DNA of 64,000 bases from assembly GCF_028583425.1 (NCBI RefSeq), contig NC_072807.1, forward strand, positions 33,237,001 through 33,301,000. Direction: 5' to 3'. Under the pieces are notes generated by a model that saw only the letters and a program-made list of their open reading frames with translations, searched no databases and had not been told where the DNA came from. A program made the translations under genes and the position numbers. This stretch comes from Eublepharis macularius. Its lineage: Eukaryota > Chordata > Lepidosauria > Squamata > Eublepharidae. This document shows positions 9,401-20,300 of the stretch, piece after piece. Every line of letters starts with the position of its first letter. Positions within the stretch are counted from its first letter, which is position 1.

Positions 9401-12400
9401 GATCTTGGACCTTTAAAAAAAGTTTCTAGACCTCATGATTTTTAGGAGCAATTAGAAAAGCCAGTTTATATGGTCTCGTAAACTATTAGACTGTTGAAGG
9501 TGCTTAAGTGGTGGTTTCAGCCGTCTGTTCATTCAAGAATGCTTCTATTTCTTGTCGCATCCACCACACAGAATCTAGAATTGACATTTTTTTCCATTTT
9601 AGAGAAACACCCTCCCCCTTTGCTTTGCTGTCTTTCATTTTCTTCCTTCCCACGTAGGCTGCAGCCTCAGCTGCGCACGCTGGACTCCTTCGGCAGCAGG
9701 AGGAGCTGGAAAAGAAAGCTGCGGAGCTGGAGAGAAAGGAGCGTGAGCTGCAGAGCAGCGCGGCAGGCTTCGACCGTGAGTGGCGCCCCTTGCTGCTGCC
9801 CTGAGAGCCGGGCCAATGTCATCATGTCTTGTGTTAGGAGCAGGGGTAGCGAGCGCTTGAGTTCAAACCTGCCTATTGAAGCCCTTTTGGCTGGTAAACA
9901 GTTTGTGCGCTGTGACTCGCCAAATGGACCCGATCTTCATCCTGACATAGCAGGCCACCAAAGAACAGTCTTCAGTGGCACAATGGAAGTCCCTATTTCT
10001 CCTTGTGTGCACAGTGCCCCCCCCAACTTAATCATACATGTTTATCAATAGTTGTCAATCCGTATTTCTCCTGACAAAATTGGGACCCATGGCGAGTGAA
10101 GCAAAACCAATCAAAGAAACAGACAGAAAAACCCAAACAAGAAATTGCTCATCACAGGCAGGCTCAATGCAGAGCAGAGTAGCCAGCAAACAAAATCACT
10201 GCCAGAGCCCAAATAAATCCACAATATCTCCTGCGATATTCAACTGTCCATTTGGCCCCATAGATTGTTAATTACTAAGCCCCAAACATCCTCCTAAATA
10301 ATTCTGTCTTAACAGCTGTTCCGGAATGGGAGCCTTTTGTGCCTCTTCCAGAAGACTGTTCCACAGAAATGGGGGCAAGTCCCGAGCATGGCCAAGCATG
10401 GGCTGCAACAGAACGTACCCTGGGAAGAAGGGGAACAGAGAGGAAGATTTGCATAGATTGGAGCTGCCACACAGATTTGTGCAGGGAGAGGTGGTCTTAA
10501 GCAGGCTCTGGGTACTTTGGAATAGACTCTGTAGTTCCCCTCTCCTCCCCCATCTAAGCAGCAACAGCAGTTCCTGCACAGAAAACCTGCAAACTTTGCT
10601 GTATGCATCATGGGGTCTGCCTAGCATCTTGCTTGCCTTGGATGGTCAGCCTTGTAGCTTCAGACTACCGGATTTGACTTCCTCTGTGTATTTTAGGTTG
10701 TTGCAGAATGTGTGTGTTTTAAACTGTATCTTGGTCTCCTGTAGTTCAGGGTCATGTACTTTTCATCAAAATAACCATGCAAAACAATACCCAAGTTGTG
10801 TAAAAACATTACGGAGGTGGGATGCACTGCACGATAGCCTGAAGAGAAGGCCTCCGTGGACCTTTCTGGAGTCTTTTCTCTCCTCTCTCTCTGTCTGTAC
10901 AGCAAAACAGAACAATTGGCCCCCGCTCCCCAAGTTCTGTCCTATTAAGCCCTGCTTTTATCAGGACTTCTCTGCAGACATCCCTGCCGACTACCAGCGG
11001 ATTTGCAAGATGCTGTATTACCTGTGGATGTGTGAGTGAAAACTGTCCAGGGGTGGCTAAGGAACATTCTTCGGGAAAGCGACTTGAATATCCCCAGGCC
11101 TGATTGCGATCCTCGTAGAAGTCCCGAGATTGTTTTTAAATACTCATCTTTCTTTTCCAGCTGACACTGCTGGGGGTCGTGTTTCCAAGGAGGGGAATGA
11201 CATGAGGGAATGGGGGCTCTCAACTTTTCCCCCTCCTCCTCTTCCTGTTGTTCTCCTGCTTTAAAAACTCCGCCCTCCACGCTGTTTTCACCCTCACTGG
11301 GTTGCGGGTGGCATACGCAGGCTTCCTACAGGCACACATACCCCTGCCGTGCTTGATCCTCGCAACAACCTTGTGAGGAAGGTTAGACTTAGAGAGAAAA
11401 ACTGGGCAAAGGTCACCTGGGAAGGTTCACACCCAAGGGGGGATTTGAACCCGGGACTTGCCAGTTCTGGTCCAAGCATTGTAGCCGTCACCGGCTCTGC
11501 TCGTTTTGGCGGAGGGTGCATGGGGCCCTGTTTCCATCTGTCACTCTCCTCCCAAAGGCTTGTTCCAGAGGTCCTCAGTCCTTGCCTGCCTAACCACTCA
11601 CTCCTTCTTCTTCCCGAGCAGTTCACTCGTTCACACTGCTGCTCAACTTGCTTGCCTGCCTCTCTTGGTTCTCGGTGAGCGCAGACAGAGGCGTGGACTT
11701 CGGCCTCTCCATTCTGTGGCTCATTCTGTTCACCCCTTGCGCGTTCCTCTGTTGGTATCGGCCAATTTATAAGGCTTTCAGGTGCGTACCATGTCCTCGA
11801 TGGTGGGGTCGGGATGGAGGAAAATGTTCTTAGTTACACTTATGGGACCTTTTTTTAAAAAAGAAAAAATCCTTCAAGCATCGAGTTCACCTCTGCTTCT
11901 GTGTATCTGGCTCGTTAAAGGGTGATTTCCCACCCACCCTTATGGTCCCATGTTTCTTACGTCTGCAGCCTACCTGTCTGCCAAGGACCATTGAGCATTA
12001 TGTTAAACTCAACAACCCTGTGAGGTAGGCTAAGCTAAGACAGGGGAGGCTGCTCACAGCCACCTCTTGGGATTTCGTAGCTGGCAAGGTTTCGATCCTG
12101 TGTCAAACTCCAGTGTGCCGTTTACCGATTCCTAGATGACTCGGTTTGTTCCCTGCCCCCCGCCAAGCCAAAACAGCCCATGCAATGGCCTGTGATCAGA
12201 AGTAAATCCCTGTGGCATGTGTGTGTGTGCTCCTTGCGCCAGTGTCCTTGCTCCAATGCCATTGGCGTATTTTCAGATGAAGAAGCTGGAATCACTTGCG
12301 TATTTGGTTCTGCTAGTTTCTTCCATTGACAAGCTCTAAGCAATTATAAAGTGGGCGATGGGGTTTCATAGTCGGCTGCAGCCTTGGTCAGCATCCCTGT

Positions 12401-15400
12401 CAGTTCAAGTGTAAGTGCAAAGCGATTGCTCCATTGTCCCTGTGTTTGGCTCTAACCATGGTTTAAAGACACAGCTGAGCTTAGAGATGGTCCAATTCCC
12501 CACTAGAGAATCGGGATCAGTTAGCAGCAGAGCTCCCTTATCTTCTGTGCAACACACACAACTCACACCAGGCCCTACTTAAGAGGTTCCCCATGGTTGG
12601 CTGCCCGCTTCTGAGAAAGTCTGGCTTGAAACGTTCCCTCTCTCTTGGCAGGTCTGACAGCTCCTTCAGCTTCTTTGTCTTCTTCTTCGTCTTCTTTTGC
12701 CAAGTAGCGATCTACATCATCCAGGCCGTCGGCATCCCTGGATGGGGGGACAGGTAAGCCCTATTTTCTACAGTCCGCGCGATGGTGGCAAACGGCAGGG
12801 TCTCTTGCTGCCAGCTGGTGGCTGCACCTAAGGCTTCCGTAATGTGCCCTTCTAAAGCTCTTTCTTTTTCTCTCCTGTTCCACGGCTTCCAAAGATCCCA
12901 GCCGAAGCGCCTCTAACTCCAAGCTTCCTGCTCTAGTCCTTCGCCAAAAGGCACGTATCTCGTGTAACCTTTCCTAACACCACCTCCTTTCCGTGCTTAC
13001 CCCTCGCATGCCGCTCGTGCCCGTGACAGTCCTCTCTTTCCTCTCTGCTTTCTCTTGCTTGACGGAAGCTCTTTCCTTCCCCTTCTCATTCTTCTCCACA
13101 GCAGAGACAAAAAAGCAAAAGATAAATTCATTTGCGTAATTCACTTTTAGCTGGTTTTCTCTAGAAGCCACTTCGTGCTGTTTGAAAAATGGTATATAAA
13201 TATCTTAAATAAGTCTGCAATAAGAACAGGGCAATGCCAGTCTTATGAGCAGTGGTAAATTCTAGGAAGGCACGGTAGCCTGTGCGTTCTTCTTGAATAT
13301 CTACAGGCACTAGCTGTCCTCAGAAAGCTTGGGTTTTTTTTCCCCCTTCCTGTTTGACTGAGGCCATGTGAAAGATTGATGGATCCACAAGAGTGCGGGA
13401 GTGGGGATAAGCCACTAACGGCAGTGTTGATTCCGTAATCCTGAATGCACATACGTGTTTCATTGCAAAAATAAACTCGGGGCCTCTCGTAAAACCTGTG
13501 CGGGATGCATTCTTAATGTCCCAATGCAACAGCGTTAAATGATTGTTGTAAAACAGTCTAACACTGTTCTGCAGGAGTCAGAGCGCATAGGCGCTGTCAA
13601 AGAAAATACAGTCGGTTACTCCGTGCCTGTGCAATTGATATCCAAGCATATCCCTGATCACCAAACTGAGAAAGGGGGGAGCAAATATATATATATATAT
13701 ATATGGTATTTTGGGCTACATCCTAACCTGTCTGTATTGTTGTGTGCCTCTTCCCTTCCTCCCCTCCTGCCGACGCAACCCGGCTTCCTGCTCCTTGTCC
13801 AAATCTCCGGCGCCTCTCCTGCAGTGGTTGGATTGCCGCACTCTCCGAGATTAAGCAAAACTTGGCCGTGGCGGTCATCATGATGGTGGCCGCCTCCTTC
13901 TTCACAGTCTGCTCCGTTCTCTCTCTCTTCCTGCTGAAGCGGGTGAGTTTGTGCATGGAGAGGAAGCCCCCCCCCCCCCAGTGGGCTGCAGTCATTCCTG
14001 TACCAGTTTAACAAAGGGAACAAATAACGGGCGTTTTGTCCTCTTTGGACCTGCTTCTCAGACCTGCGCTCTTGGTCCATGTGCCTCCCATCACAACTGC
14101 CTCATCTTTGGTACCTGCTGCTAAGATCCACTCCCTGCAGAGTTTCCAGCGATGACCTGCTAGGATGGAATTCTTTGGAGGGAGGAAACGAACCGATACG
14201 GGGCCTTTTTTGTTGGTGGTTTCTGTCTTCTGGAACTCCTTTGTACCTGCTGGTTTCCTCCATCGCCAAATGAAAGCAGCCTTGTTGGTTTTCTCGGCCT
14301 TTTAATGGTCTCGAATGTGCCTGGCTGATCTGTCGCTGCCGGTTTTGGCCGCTTGTTTTTTTTTAGTAATTTATTGATGGTGCATGCAAAACAGCGTTTT
14401 ATTGTTCTTGCTCTTTTTACAGTTTAAGTTGTGAGCTGCCTTGACAGCCTGCAACCGAAAGGCAAGATACTAAATACTTTTAAATAAGTCTCTTAAGAAT
14501 CCCCGGAAAGCATTGTTTACCCTTTCCTGTTTGGATCCTCAGAATCACGAACAAGGGGTCTGCCTCCTTGAACAAAAACTATGCAGTGTCTGAATGGTAA
14601 AATGAGGATGGCTGGGCTTCCTGATGTGTCCCAGTAGTGGGTGAGACTTTGCCACCTAGTCGTGATGCGCCGTACTCATTTTCTGATGCACAGGTTTAAT
14701 TTTCCCAGTTCCCTGTTTTTTGTGGTTCTTAAAACCATACAGCCCTAGCCGTCATAAGATACGTCAGTTCTTTCCAACGATCGCTTTGCTAGGAACGCAA
14801 ATGAATTTCAGTGTTAAGACTGCTCCTCCAGAAATCATGAAGATAGCTGTTCCGCGAGTATCTCAGCATTCTGGCAGAACAAGTTTCTGGCTTGCTGGAG
14901 GGGAAGCAATGACAGTGAGTTTTGTTTATGACAACTCACTTTGCAGTGTGGCTGCTTCCTTCACATGGCCGCGCATCTCTGTTCTTAAAAAAAAAAGCTT
15001 TTAAAAATTCCTATGACTCTGCAAAGGGAAGCAACTTAACTCTGTCTGTGGTTTGGTGACTGTTAAGTACCTCCTAGCATCCTGCATGAGAAATTTGCTT
15101 GAGAACCAACAAGGTGCTGTTCTCTTGGGACTCTTCATCACTTCAAAATACAGGTGGGACAGCATGTGTGAAAGTTTCCTTTCTGAAAAGTGGCATGCAG
15201 GAGGAAAGCTAGCTACTCTGGGAGAAGCCTTCTCCCTGGCAGTGGTGGCTTTTGGCGTTCATAAGGACACGGCCGATGCGAGGAAGCATTCGGATGTGGT
15301 CTTTCACCTGCATTTTGAGATGGTACAGTTGCAAGAGGCCTGCACCAGGCTCTGAGAAATAAATGATCTCTCCCAAACATTGGTAGAAAGTCTAGGTTCA

Positions 15401-15807
15401 AATTCTTTGCTGTACATTGAAAAACTAAAGCATATTCCTGCCCAGTGTGACGGGGTTTGTTGACTGCCTTCGTGCTGTAGATGGCTGACGGAGTGGCAAC
15501 CTCAGGTGGGGCATCCCCTACCCTTACCAGAGAAGGGAGTAAAGGAGTAACGGCCGTTGCTCTCCGTCCGTCCCTTCCAAGGTAGCCTCCATCTGTTTTG
15601 GCTGAGGAAGGAGGGGACGTGCAAAAGTGCTCTGACGTCTGTTCTCCTCTTTCCCTCAAGGTCCATTCCTTGTATCGCCGGACAGGAGCCAGTTTCCAGA
15701 GAGCCCAAGAGGAGTTCTCCCAAGGCATCCTCACCAACCGGGGCTTCCAGAACGCTGCAGCCGGGGCGGCTTCTACCGCTGCACAGAGCGCTTTCCGGGG
15801 GAACTAG
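6381..15807 (+). CDS. SCAMP2: SCAMP2, secretory carrier-associated membrane protein 2 (coding exons 2-9; first exon outside window)
   Basis: The spliced exons encode about 308 residues that align from end to end with vertebrate SCAMP2 (about 329 aa in human). In order: an NPF motif (EFNPFTE) for EH-domain partners; a T/P/Q-rich stretch; a coiled coil ([20 protein letters not shown]); then four membrane segments around [50 protein letters not shown] and [20 protein letters not shown]. The [11 protein letters not shown] loop is the conserved cytosolic E-peptide that separates SCAMPs from other tetraspan proteins. The cytosolic tail ends AFRGN. SCAMPs work in post-Golgi recycling and exocytosis. 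All eight exons have GT-AG junctions and matching phases, with no break. ULK3 follows on the same strand, as in other amniotes. SCAMP1 or SCAMP3 is less likely given the sequence and the neighbours. Confidence 0.96.
7425..7565 (-). mobile_element. tRNA-derived Sauria-type SINE relic
   Basis: Contains the reversed SINE core (ccacaacaaccttgcgaag, then the region reading gattTGAG... on the other strand, and a reversed tRNA-like head). Strongly diverged. Confidence 0.5.
7863..7952 (+). CDS. SCAMP2: SCAMP2 coding exon 3
   Basis: Acceptor ctctcacatag, donor gtatca. 30 codons, [10 protein letters not shown] to VEPTPQ, the T/Q/P-rich linker; phase 0 at both ends. Confidence 0.92.
8262..8455 (-). mobile_element. 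5S-rRNA-derived SINE, reverse orientation
   Basis: On the - strand the sequence gives TGATCTCATCAGATCTCAGA, then AACCTAAGGAGGATCAACCT and TTGGTTAGTAATTGGATGAG, which follow the internal-promoter half of vertebrate 5S rRNA. The rest is a SINE body with a CCACC/TTTGCTATTGCC segment. It is too diverged to be a functional 5S gene. Confidence 0.75.
9658..9775 (+). CDS. SCAMP2: SCAMP2 coding exon 4
   Basis: Acceptor tcccacgtag, donor gtgagt. 39 codons plus 1 nt, [10 protein letters not shown] to SSAAGFD; encodes the coiled coil. Confidence 0.93.
9776..10902. other. SCAMP2 intron 4
   Basis: About 1.1 kb without a clear gene. The 10250-10520 part has the composition of an old LINE-derived 3' end, but no family could be assigned. 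Confidence 0.3.
10903..11031 (+). CDS. SCAMP2: SCAMP2 coding exon 5
   Basis: Acceptor tctgtctgtacag, donor gtgagt. Phase 1 in, phase 1 out; [20 protein letters not shown] to KMLYYLWM, the conserved segment just before membrane span 1. Confidence 0.95.
11345..11490 (-). mobile_element. Sauria-type SINE relic, reverse orientation
   Basis: Reversed SINE features: cctcgcaacaaccttgtgag followed by ggatttgaacccgggact, the complement of a tRNA-like B box. Confidence 0.6.
11622..11781 (+). CDS. SCAMP2: SCAMP2 coding exon 6
   Basis: Acceptor cttcccgagcag, donor gtgcgt. Encodes [17 protein letters not shown], the lumenal loop, span 2 and the [11 protein letters not shown] loop; ends with 2 nt of an Arg codon. 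Confidence 0.96.
11990..12120 (-). mobile_element. SINE relic, reverse orientation
   Basis: Carries aacaaccctgtgaggtaggc and a reversed B-box-like block; heavily decayed. Confidence 0.45.
12652..12753 (+). CDS. SCAMP2: SCAMP2 coding exon 7
   Basis: Acceptor ctctcttggcag, donor gtaagc. Encodes [20 protein letters not shown] to GIPGWGD, membrane span 3. Confidence 0.95.
12754..13824. other. SCAMP2 intron 7 with a (TA)n microsatellite
   Basis: A run of about 10 TA steps lies at 13685-13704. Nothing else recognised. Confidence 0.5.
13825..13942 (+). CDS. SCAMP2: SCAMP2 coding exon 8
   Basis: Acceptor gcctctcctgcag, donor gtgagt. Encodes [20 protein letters not shown] to LSLFLLKR, membrane span 4. 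Confidence 0.95.
14285..14490 (+). mobile_element. LINE-like 3' end relic
   Basis: The segment ttgtgagctgccttgacagc followed by a short A/T-rich tail (aagatactaaatacttttaa) looks like the 3' end shared by CR1/L2-type LINEs of squamates. Diverged. Confidence 0.35.
15661..15807 (+). CDS. SCAMP2: SCAMP2 last coding exon (9) with stop
   Basis: Acceptor ctctttccctcaag. 48 codons, [20 protein letters not shown] to AAQSAFRGN, then TAG at 15805-15807. Confidence 0.95.
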   Translation, partial: VHSLYRRTGASFQRAQEEFSQGILTNRGFQNAAAGAASTAAQSAFRGN

Positions 15808-16260
15808 CCTCCCTTCCCCGAAAAGGGCCTGCGTGGGCGTTCCCTCATCACTCCTTCATCTCTACCGTTCCAGGGTGTGTTTTCCAGGGATACCAGTCTT
15901 GGCTCCCAAATGCCAGCTAGAAGAGGTTCCTGGACTTCCCTCCTGCCTGCATCAGTGTGTTTCTCTTGAGAGGAGGCCACGATTAGGCTCGGCTCTTGTC
16001 TTTTTCCCCCTTCCCTAGTTTGATTACATCTCCTTTTGAAAAGAAAAGAAATTCATGGATGTGTTCACCGTTTCTTCCCCTTCCTGTCTTCTGGGGGCGG
16101 GGCGGCTCTGGAAGCCAATTTTGCACTCGTTAACTTCTCTTCCACTTGGAGTTGCTGTGGAGGATGACTTATTTTTCTTAACACAGCCCCGTTGAAGGTA
16201 CTGTTGGAGTTTGCCGCACTCTTCCCCCCTCCACCTTATTTTTTGGGGTTGGCAAGTTTA

Positions 16261-16266
16261 AATAAA
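16261..16266 (+). terminator. SCAMP2: Possible proximal SCAMP2 poly(A) signal
   Basis: AATAAA about 450 bp after the stop codon. Usage cannot be judged from sequence. Confidence 0.4.
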
Positions 16267-17846
16267 TTGCTGACCTCTCGCTGCCAGCCGATGAGGGATT
16301 TTGGATATGTGTTTGGCACATACTTGCTTTGTGGTGTACGGGATGTGAGCTGAGCATGGCCTTTTCTTTCCCTGCTTAATTTTTCAGTGTGTGAGCTTCT
16401 TCTAAAGGCATGCCCTGTAGAACATGTATCTGCACTGCCCACACCTCCACGAAAGGGGAATTTTTGTTTGTGGACTTACACACTGGCAGTACATCTGTAG
16501 CCTTAAATATGAGGATGATGGCATTTGGGGGGTTATTGTTGGACTCCTCGGCTGTTTAGGGGTAGCAACGTTGAGTAACGCAGCGATTTCTAGCTGAAGC
16601 ATTCTTTTAGGATCCAGAAAGCAGCGGAAAAGCTGCAGGTCAAGGCATGAAACCACCTTGGAGGTAAAAGGATGATTGCCTTCAAGAAATCTGGGTAGAT
16701 TTTTAAAAAATATTTTTGGCAATAATCTCATGCTGATTTTGCTCACTACCCTCCTTTCCACTTTCTAAAAGCTCTCTTCTTTACTCCCTTTCTAAATATC
16801 CTTGGGAGCAAAGGTTTTTGGAAGACTCATCATTAGCTGAAGCACTTTGTTTCCTCAAGTTGGCCTCACAGAAACCTCCTTTTATTCCGCTCCTGATGGT
16901 CTCATTCAGTGTTATCTGGCCAGGGTCCACCTGGAACACCACCTGTCCTGAAACCGTCATGCATTGAGCAAGATTCATACAAAACACATCGATGTGTTTC
17001 TTTGTACCAAACCAATGCTTTTAGATTCTTCCCCTCTCTCTGATCTTCACAAATCCCTGGCATTCAGACTGGTGGTCTCTTTCTCAGTGGACATGGGATG
17101 TGAAAAACACTCTCTTCTCTGCGCGCATGCACTTTGCAGGAGTGAAGTATGTGGAAGGGAGAGAGGCAGCAACGCCCTTGGACTGAAGGTGGTGGGGAAG
17201 GGCGAGAGGGAAGCCTTGGCAATAACTTGATGTGGGGGATGACGTGGAAAAGTTTCAAGAAAGGCAGTGACACGTTACGTGGGAGATCCTGGAGCCATGC
17301 TGTCAAGTCAGGTGGTGGTTTCAGGTGCAACAGAAATATCGAGAATAAGGCAAGGTGTAGCCTGGAAGCAAAAGCGAACACTTGAAATTGCTTGCTTCCT
17401 TGTGTGTTGGGGAGTCTAGATGGCCCAGAGTGGAAGACACTATAGTCTTGCATCTGGCGTCTTCGTTAGCAGGTTCCTTAACCGATCTGAAAGGCCCACC
17501 GAGATCTACCAGGTGTGATGGGCTTGCGGAGTGCTCTTGGTAGGGTAAGAAAGAGGCCATGTTCAGAAAAGATGGCAGCCCTGCTCTGTGATAGGTGTCT
17601 CTTGTTAAACAGTAGCATCCTTTCCCCCTGTTTCCAAACCTCACTTGTGTGAGGTTTGCCATAGCCCAGTACATCCCAGGGCAGCATCTTTTGGCCTCTT
17701 CGTCTCTTTTTGAATGTATGTAATGATGGCAGAACTGAGATTTCTACAACGATTTCTTTCCCTTCTCAGGTGTACTTTAATTCCACCTCTGATTCCCCCC
17801 CCCCAATGTAAAAATGTATATGTCAAACTTTTGTGCTTAAATACAA

Positions 17847-17852
17847 AATAAA
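17847..17852 (+). terminator. SCAMP2: Probable distal SCAMP2 poly(A) signal
   Basis: AATAAA within acaaaataaagatg, followed about 25-40 bp later by T/G-rich sequence (gcttgtcggtttgctttttaa in part). Confidence 0.6.
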
Positions 17853-17870
17853 GATGACAGACTGTTAGTA

Positions 17871-18734
17871 AAAGCTTGTCGGTTTGCTTTTTAAAATAAC
17901 TGCTGTGCAATGAAGACGTGGGTCTGTTCTCAAGACTAGCCCCTGAGTTGAGTGGGGTGGGAATTCTTTTTGGGGGGAGGGGACAGTTCCCTAGATCCAG
18001 GAGCTGAGATAGATCTGAGAGGTGGATAAAAGAATGCCTAGCCTGTGGCCAGGGATGAAGCAAGGAAGGGTGGGTGAAGCAAGCAAAGTAGAGACTAGAT
18101 TGTAAGGGTCACAAATGACCTTATCCTTGCAAGGTATCTTTAGAGCAATATGCAGTTATGGTGAATCTGGAATCCTTGTACGCTTTAATATAAACCTGAA
18201 CCCCCTTTCCTATTGGCCAGCTTGGAGGTAGAAAAGTGGTAATAGAGATTTCCAATAGATGATTTTTTAAAACATGCAACCCCGAGAAACTGAGTATTAG
18301 TGTCTTTTCTACAAAGTAGGTGGACCTGCCTAGCTTCTCGATAAGATGTAACTTTTGACAACTTATTTTTAATTATTTGTATAGCACTTCGCATGTTTTT
18401 ATTCATACCACCTTTTCAGAACTTTTTAAAGAAGTAGTTTGCAAAATCGGAATAACTCCATTAAGGATGGTAGCGCAGCCCTAATAATGTTTTTTGATGC
18501 AAATTTTGCAGGAGACGAAGAGTGTGTGTGTGTGTGTTTTATTTTTTAGAAATGTAGAAGAGACTTCCTTGAAAAAACTCCAGTGGTGTTTTAGTTTACC
18601 AGTCTATATGGGGACTTGATCTAACATTTGACCCAGAGAGGGAGGATGAAATTGAAGGGCAGGTTAATGGAGAGATTGTTGCAGAAATTTGAGCTTAATT
18701 TTAAGGGGGTTTGGGGACTAAGGAATTGAGTCAA
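17871..18734. other. SCAMP2-ULK3 intergenic DNA, left part
   Basis: No gene seen. A short (GT)n run lies near 18520-18537. Confidence 0.4.
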
Positions 18735-19200
18735 ATATGTATTTATTTACATTATTTATAGTTCGCCTTTCTCTGAGACTCAAGACAGATTACACAGAGT
18801 AAGTCAATACAATGACATCTAGGACATTCAGTAAATGAAACAATAGGGTAGAAATCAGCTGAGATTTGAAAATAGACAGAAATCTAATACAGAACTGAAA
18901 CAATGTAGAAACAAACAGGGAATCTGACATATTCAACCGTGGAAGCAACCCAGGAGGAACATACTTAATAACAGAGAGTGCACAGTAATATAGTCGAAAG
19001 TCCCTGTCCTTTTCAAAGCATTGAACCATTTCCTTACAACGCAGCCCTATTACCTGTGTATGAAAGCCCTCCCAAATAATTTTGCACGGTTTGCGGAAAG
19101 CCAGGAGAGTGGGAATTTTCCTAACCTCTCCAGGCCAGGCCATCTGATGAGGGGCCACCACAGTTCAGCCAGATGTTGATTTCTCCGATTTGCAGGGTGG
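18735..19200 (-). mobile_element. LINE-like 3' end, same family as 25374-25630 and 35145-35430
   Basis: All three copies start (on +) with an acattatttatag block, then a reversed gggtctcagtgagaaag-like box and a gattacacag block. The orientation suggests the 3' end of a CR1/L2-type LINE inserted on the - strand. No protein-coding part survives. Confidence 0.45.
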
Positions 19201-19661
19201 TACCTCCTCAACGAGGGGAAGGGGAGAAGAATGTTTTAGGAGGGAGTTCCAGCCCCTGCCTCATGCTAAATACAACATCTCAATGTGTGCAGTGTTTACC
19301 AGGATTAACACGCGGACTGATCTGGCCCCAAGGAGTTCACAACCTAAAATTTGGCACCACCCATTGTTGCTGGCTTGAAGGAGAGGGAAATCCTTGTTGC
19401 CTGTTTCTTCTAAAGAGGTGTAAAAATACAGCAGAGCTGGTGAAGCCAAGCGCTGCAGGTGCAGAAATTGAGAAAGGACTGTCACACAAGGTGGGGAGCC
19501 CAGCACAGACAACCATATCTACGTGCTTCCTAATGTGTAAATAGGCTCTGAGCTTCCAATGCTCACCTCCCCAGGTTCTAACTGTCCCCCTTCCACATTT
19601 GTAGGTTTAAAGCAATCTGTTAAATGTTGCGGCCACCGTTTTCAACCCCGGCAAAAATTGC

Positions 19662-19860
19662 TGGGGGCCTAAGGTTGCCAGCTCTGGGATGGGAAATTCC
19701 TGGAGCTTTGGGGCAGGGGGGGGCTGGAACCTGGGGAGGGTATGGACTTCGGTGGCGTATAATGCCATAGAGTCCACCCAGGGGAACTGATTTCTGCAGT
19801 CTGGAGGTGAGTTGCCATTCCGGGAGATCTCCAGGCCCCAGCTGGAGACGGGCAGCCTTT
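19662..19860 (+). mobile_element. Short ~200-bp repeat with GGTTGCCA-type ends (copy 1)
   Basis: Begins aaggttgccagctctggga and contains aattcctggag, ataatgccatagagtccacc and gggagatctccag. Other copies lie at 20524, 36870 and 46990. Inverted GGTTGCCA-like ends suggest a non-autonomous DNA transposon; class not proven. Confidence 0.6.
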
Positions 19861-19979
19861 CACGCTTGAAAGGGCTCCTCTATGTTTAAGCCTTTTTTAG
19901 TGTCAAGGTTGCATTTAAGGGGCAGGGGGGGTTAGTAAGCATTCCAACCCTAAATGAAATGAAAAGCCCCCTTGCTTTC

Positions 19980-20300
19980 ACGTGTCACTCCTGGGCGGGG
20001 GGTGGGGTCTCGTGTGAACCGGCTCTTGCATTTCCCCTGGGCTGCCGCTTGGGGGGGAAGGAGAGCCGCGTCCTGGGCGGCTTCCCCGCCTCCTGCAGCC
20101 GAGCCAAGCAGGAAGCGCCGCCCGGCCTCCCCTCGCCCTGTCCTCCCGGCCCGCCGGGGCGCTGCATGGGGCGGCCGCGGGATGGCAGGGGCCGGCTGGG
20201 CCCCCCCGCACCTGGAGGACTTTATCCTGACCGAGCGCCTGGGCAGCGGCACCTACGCCACCGTCTTCAAAGCCTACAGGAAAGTAAGAGCAGGGGCGGA
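19980..20300 (+). promoter_or_regulatory. ULK3: CpG-rich ULK3 promoter / first exon region
   Basis: Locally very GC- and CG-rich DNA (for example gggcgctgcatggggcggcc) surrounds the ULK3 start codon, unlike the flanks. No TATA box is seen, as is usual for a CpG-island housekeeping promoter. An ATG at 20165 in another frame would form an upstream ORF overlapping the ULK3 start if transcription begins before it. Confidence 0.65.
20182..20283 (+). CDS. ULK3: ULK3 exon 1 (coding)
   Basis: 34 codons, [14 protein letters not shown] to FKAYRK, donor gtaaga, phase 0. Includes the glycine-rich loop. Confidence 0.94.

Larger units (their letters stand above)
15808..17870 (+). other. SCAMP2: SCAMP2 3' UTR
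   Basis: About 2 kb with no repeats recognised. It runs from the stop to a canonical AATAAA at 17847-17852; another AATAAA at 16261-16266 could give a short form. Confidence 0.6.

Noticed and set aside
10326-11039. 237-codon frame over SCAMP2 exon 5
   Set aside because: Only the last 43 codons are SCAMP2; the rest is intron read-through without similarity.
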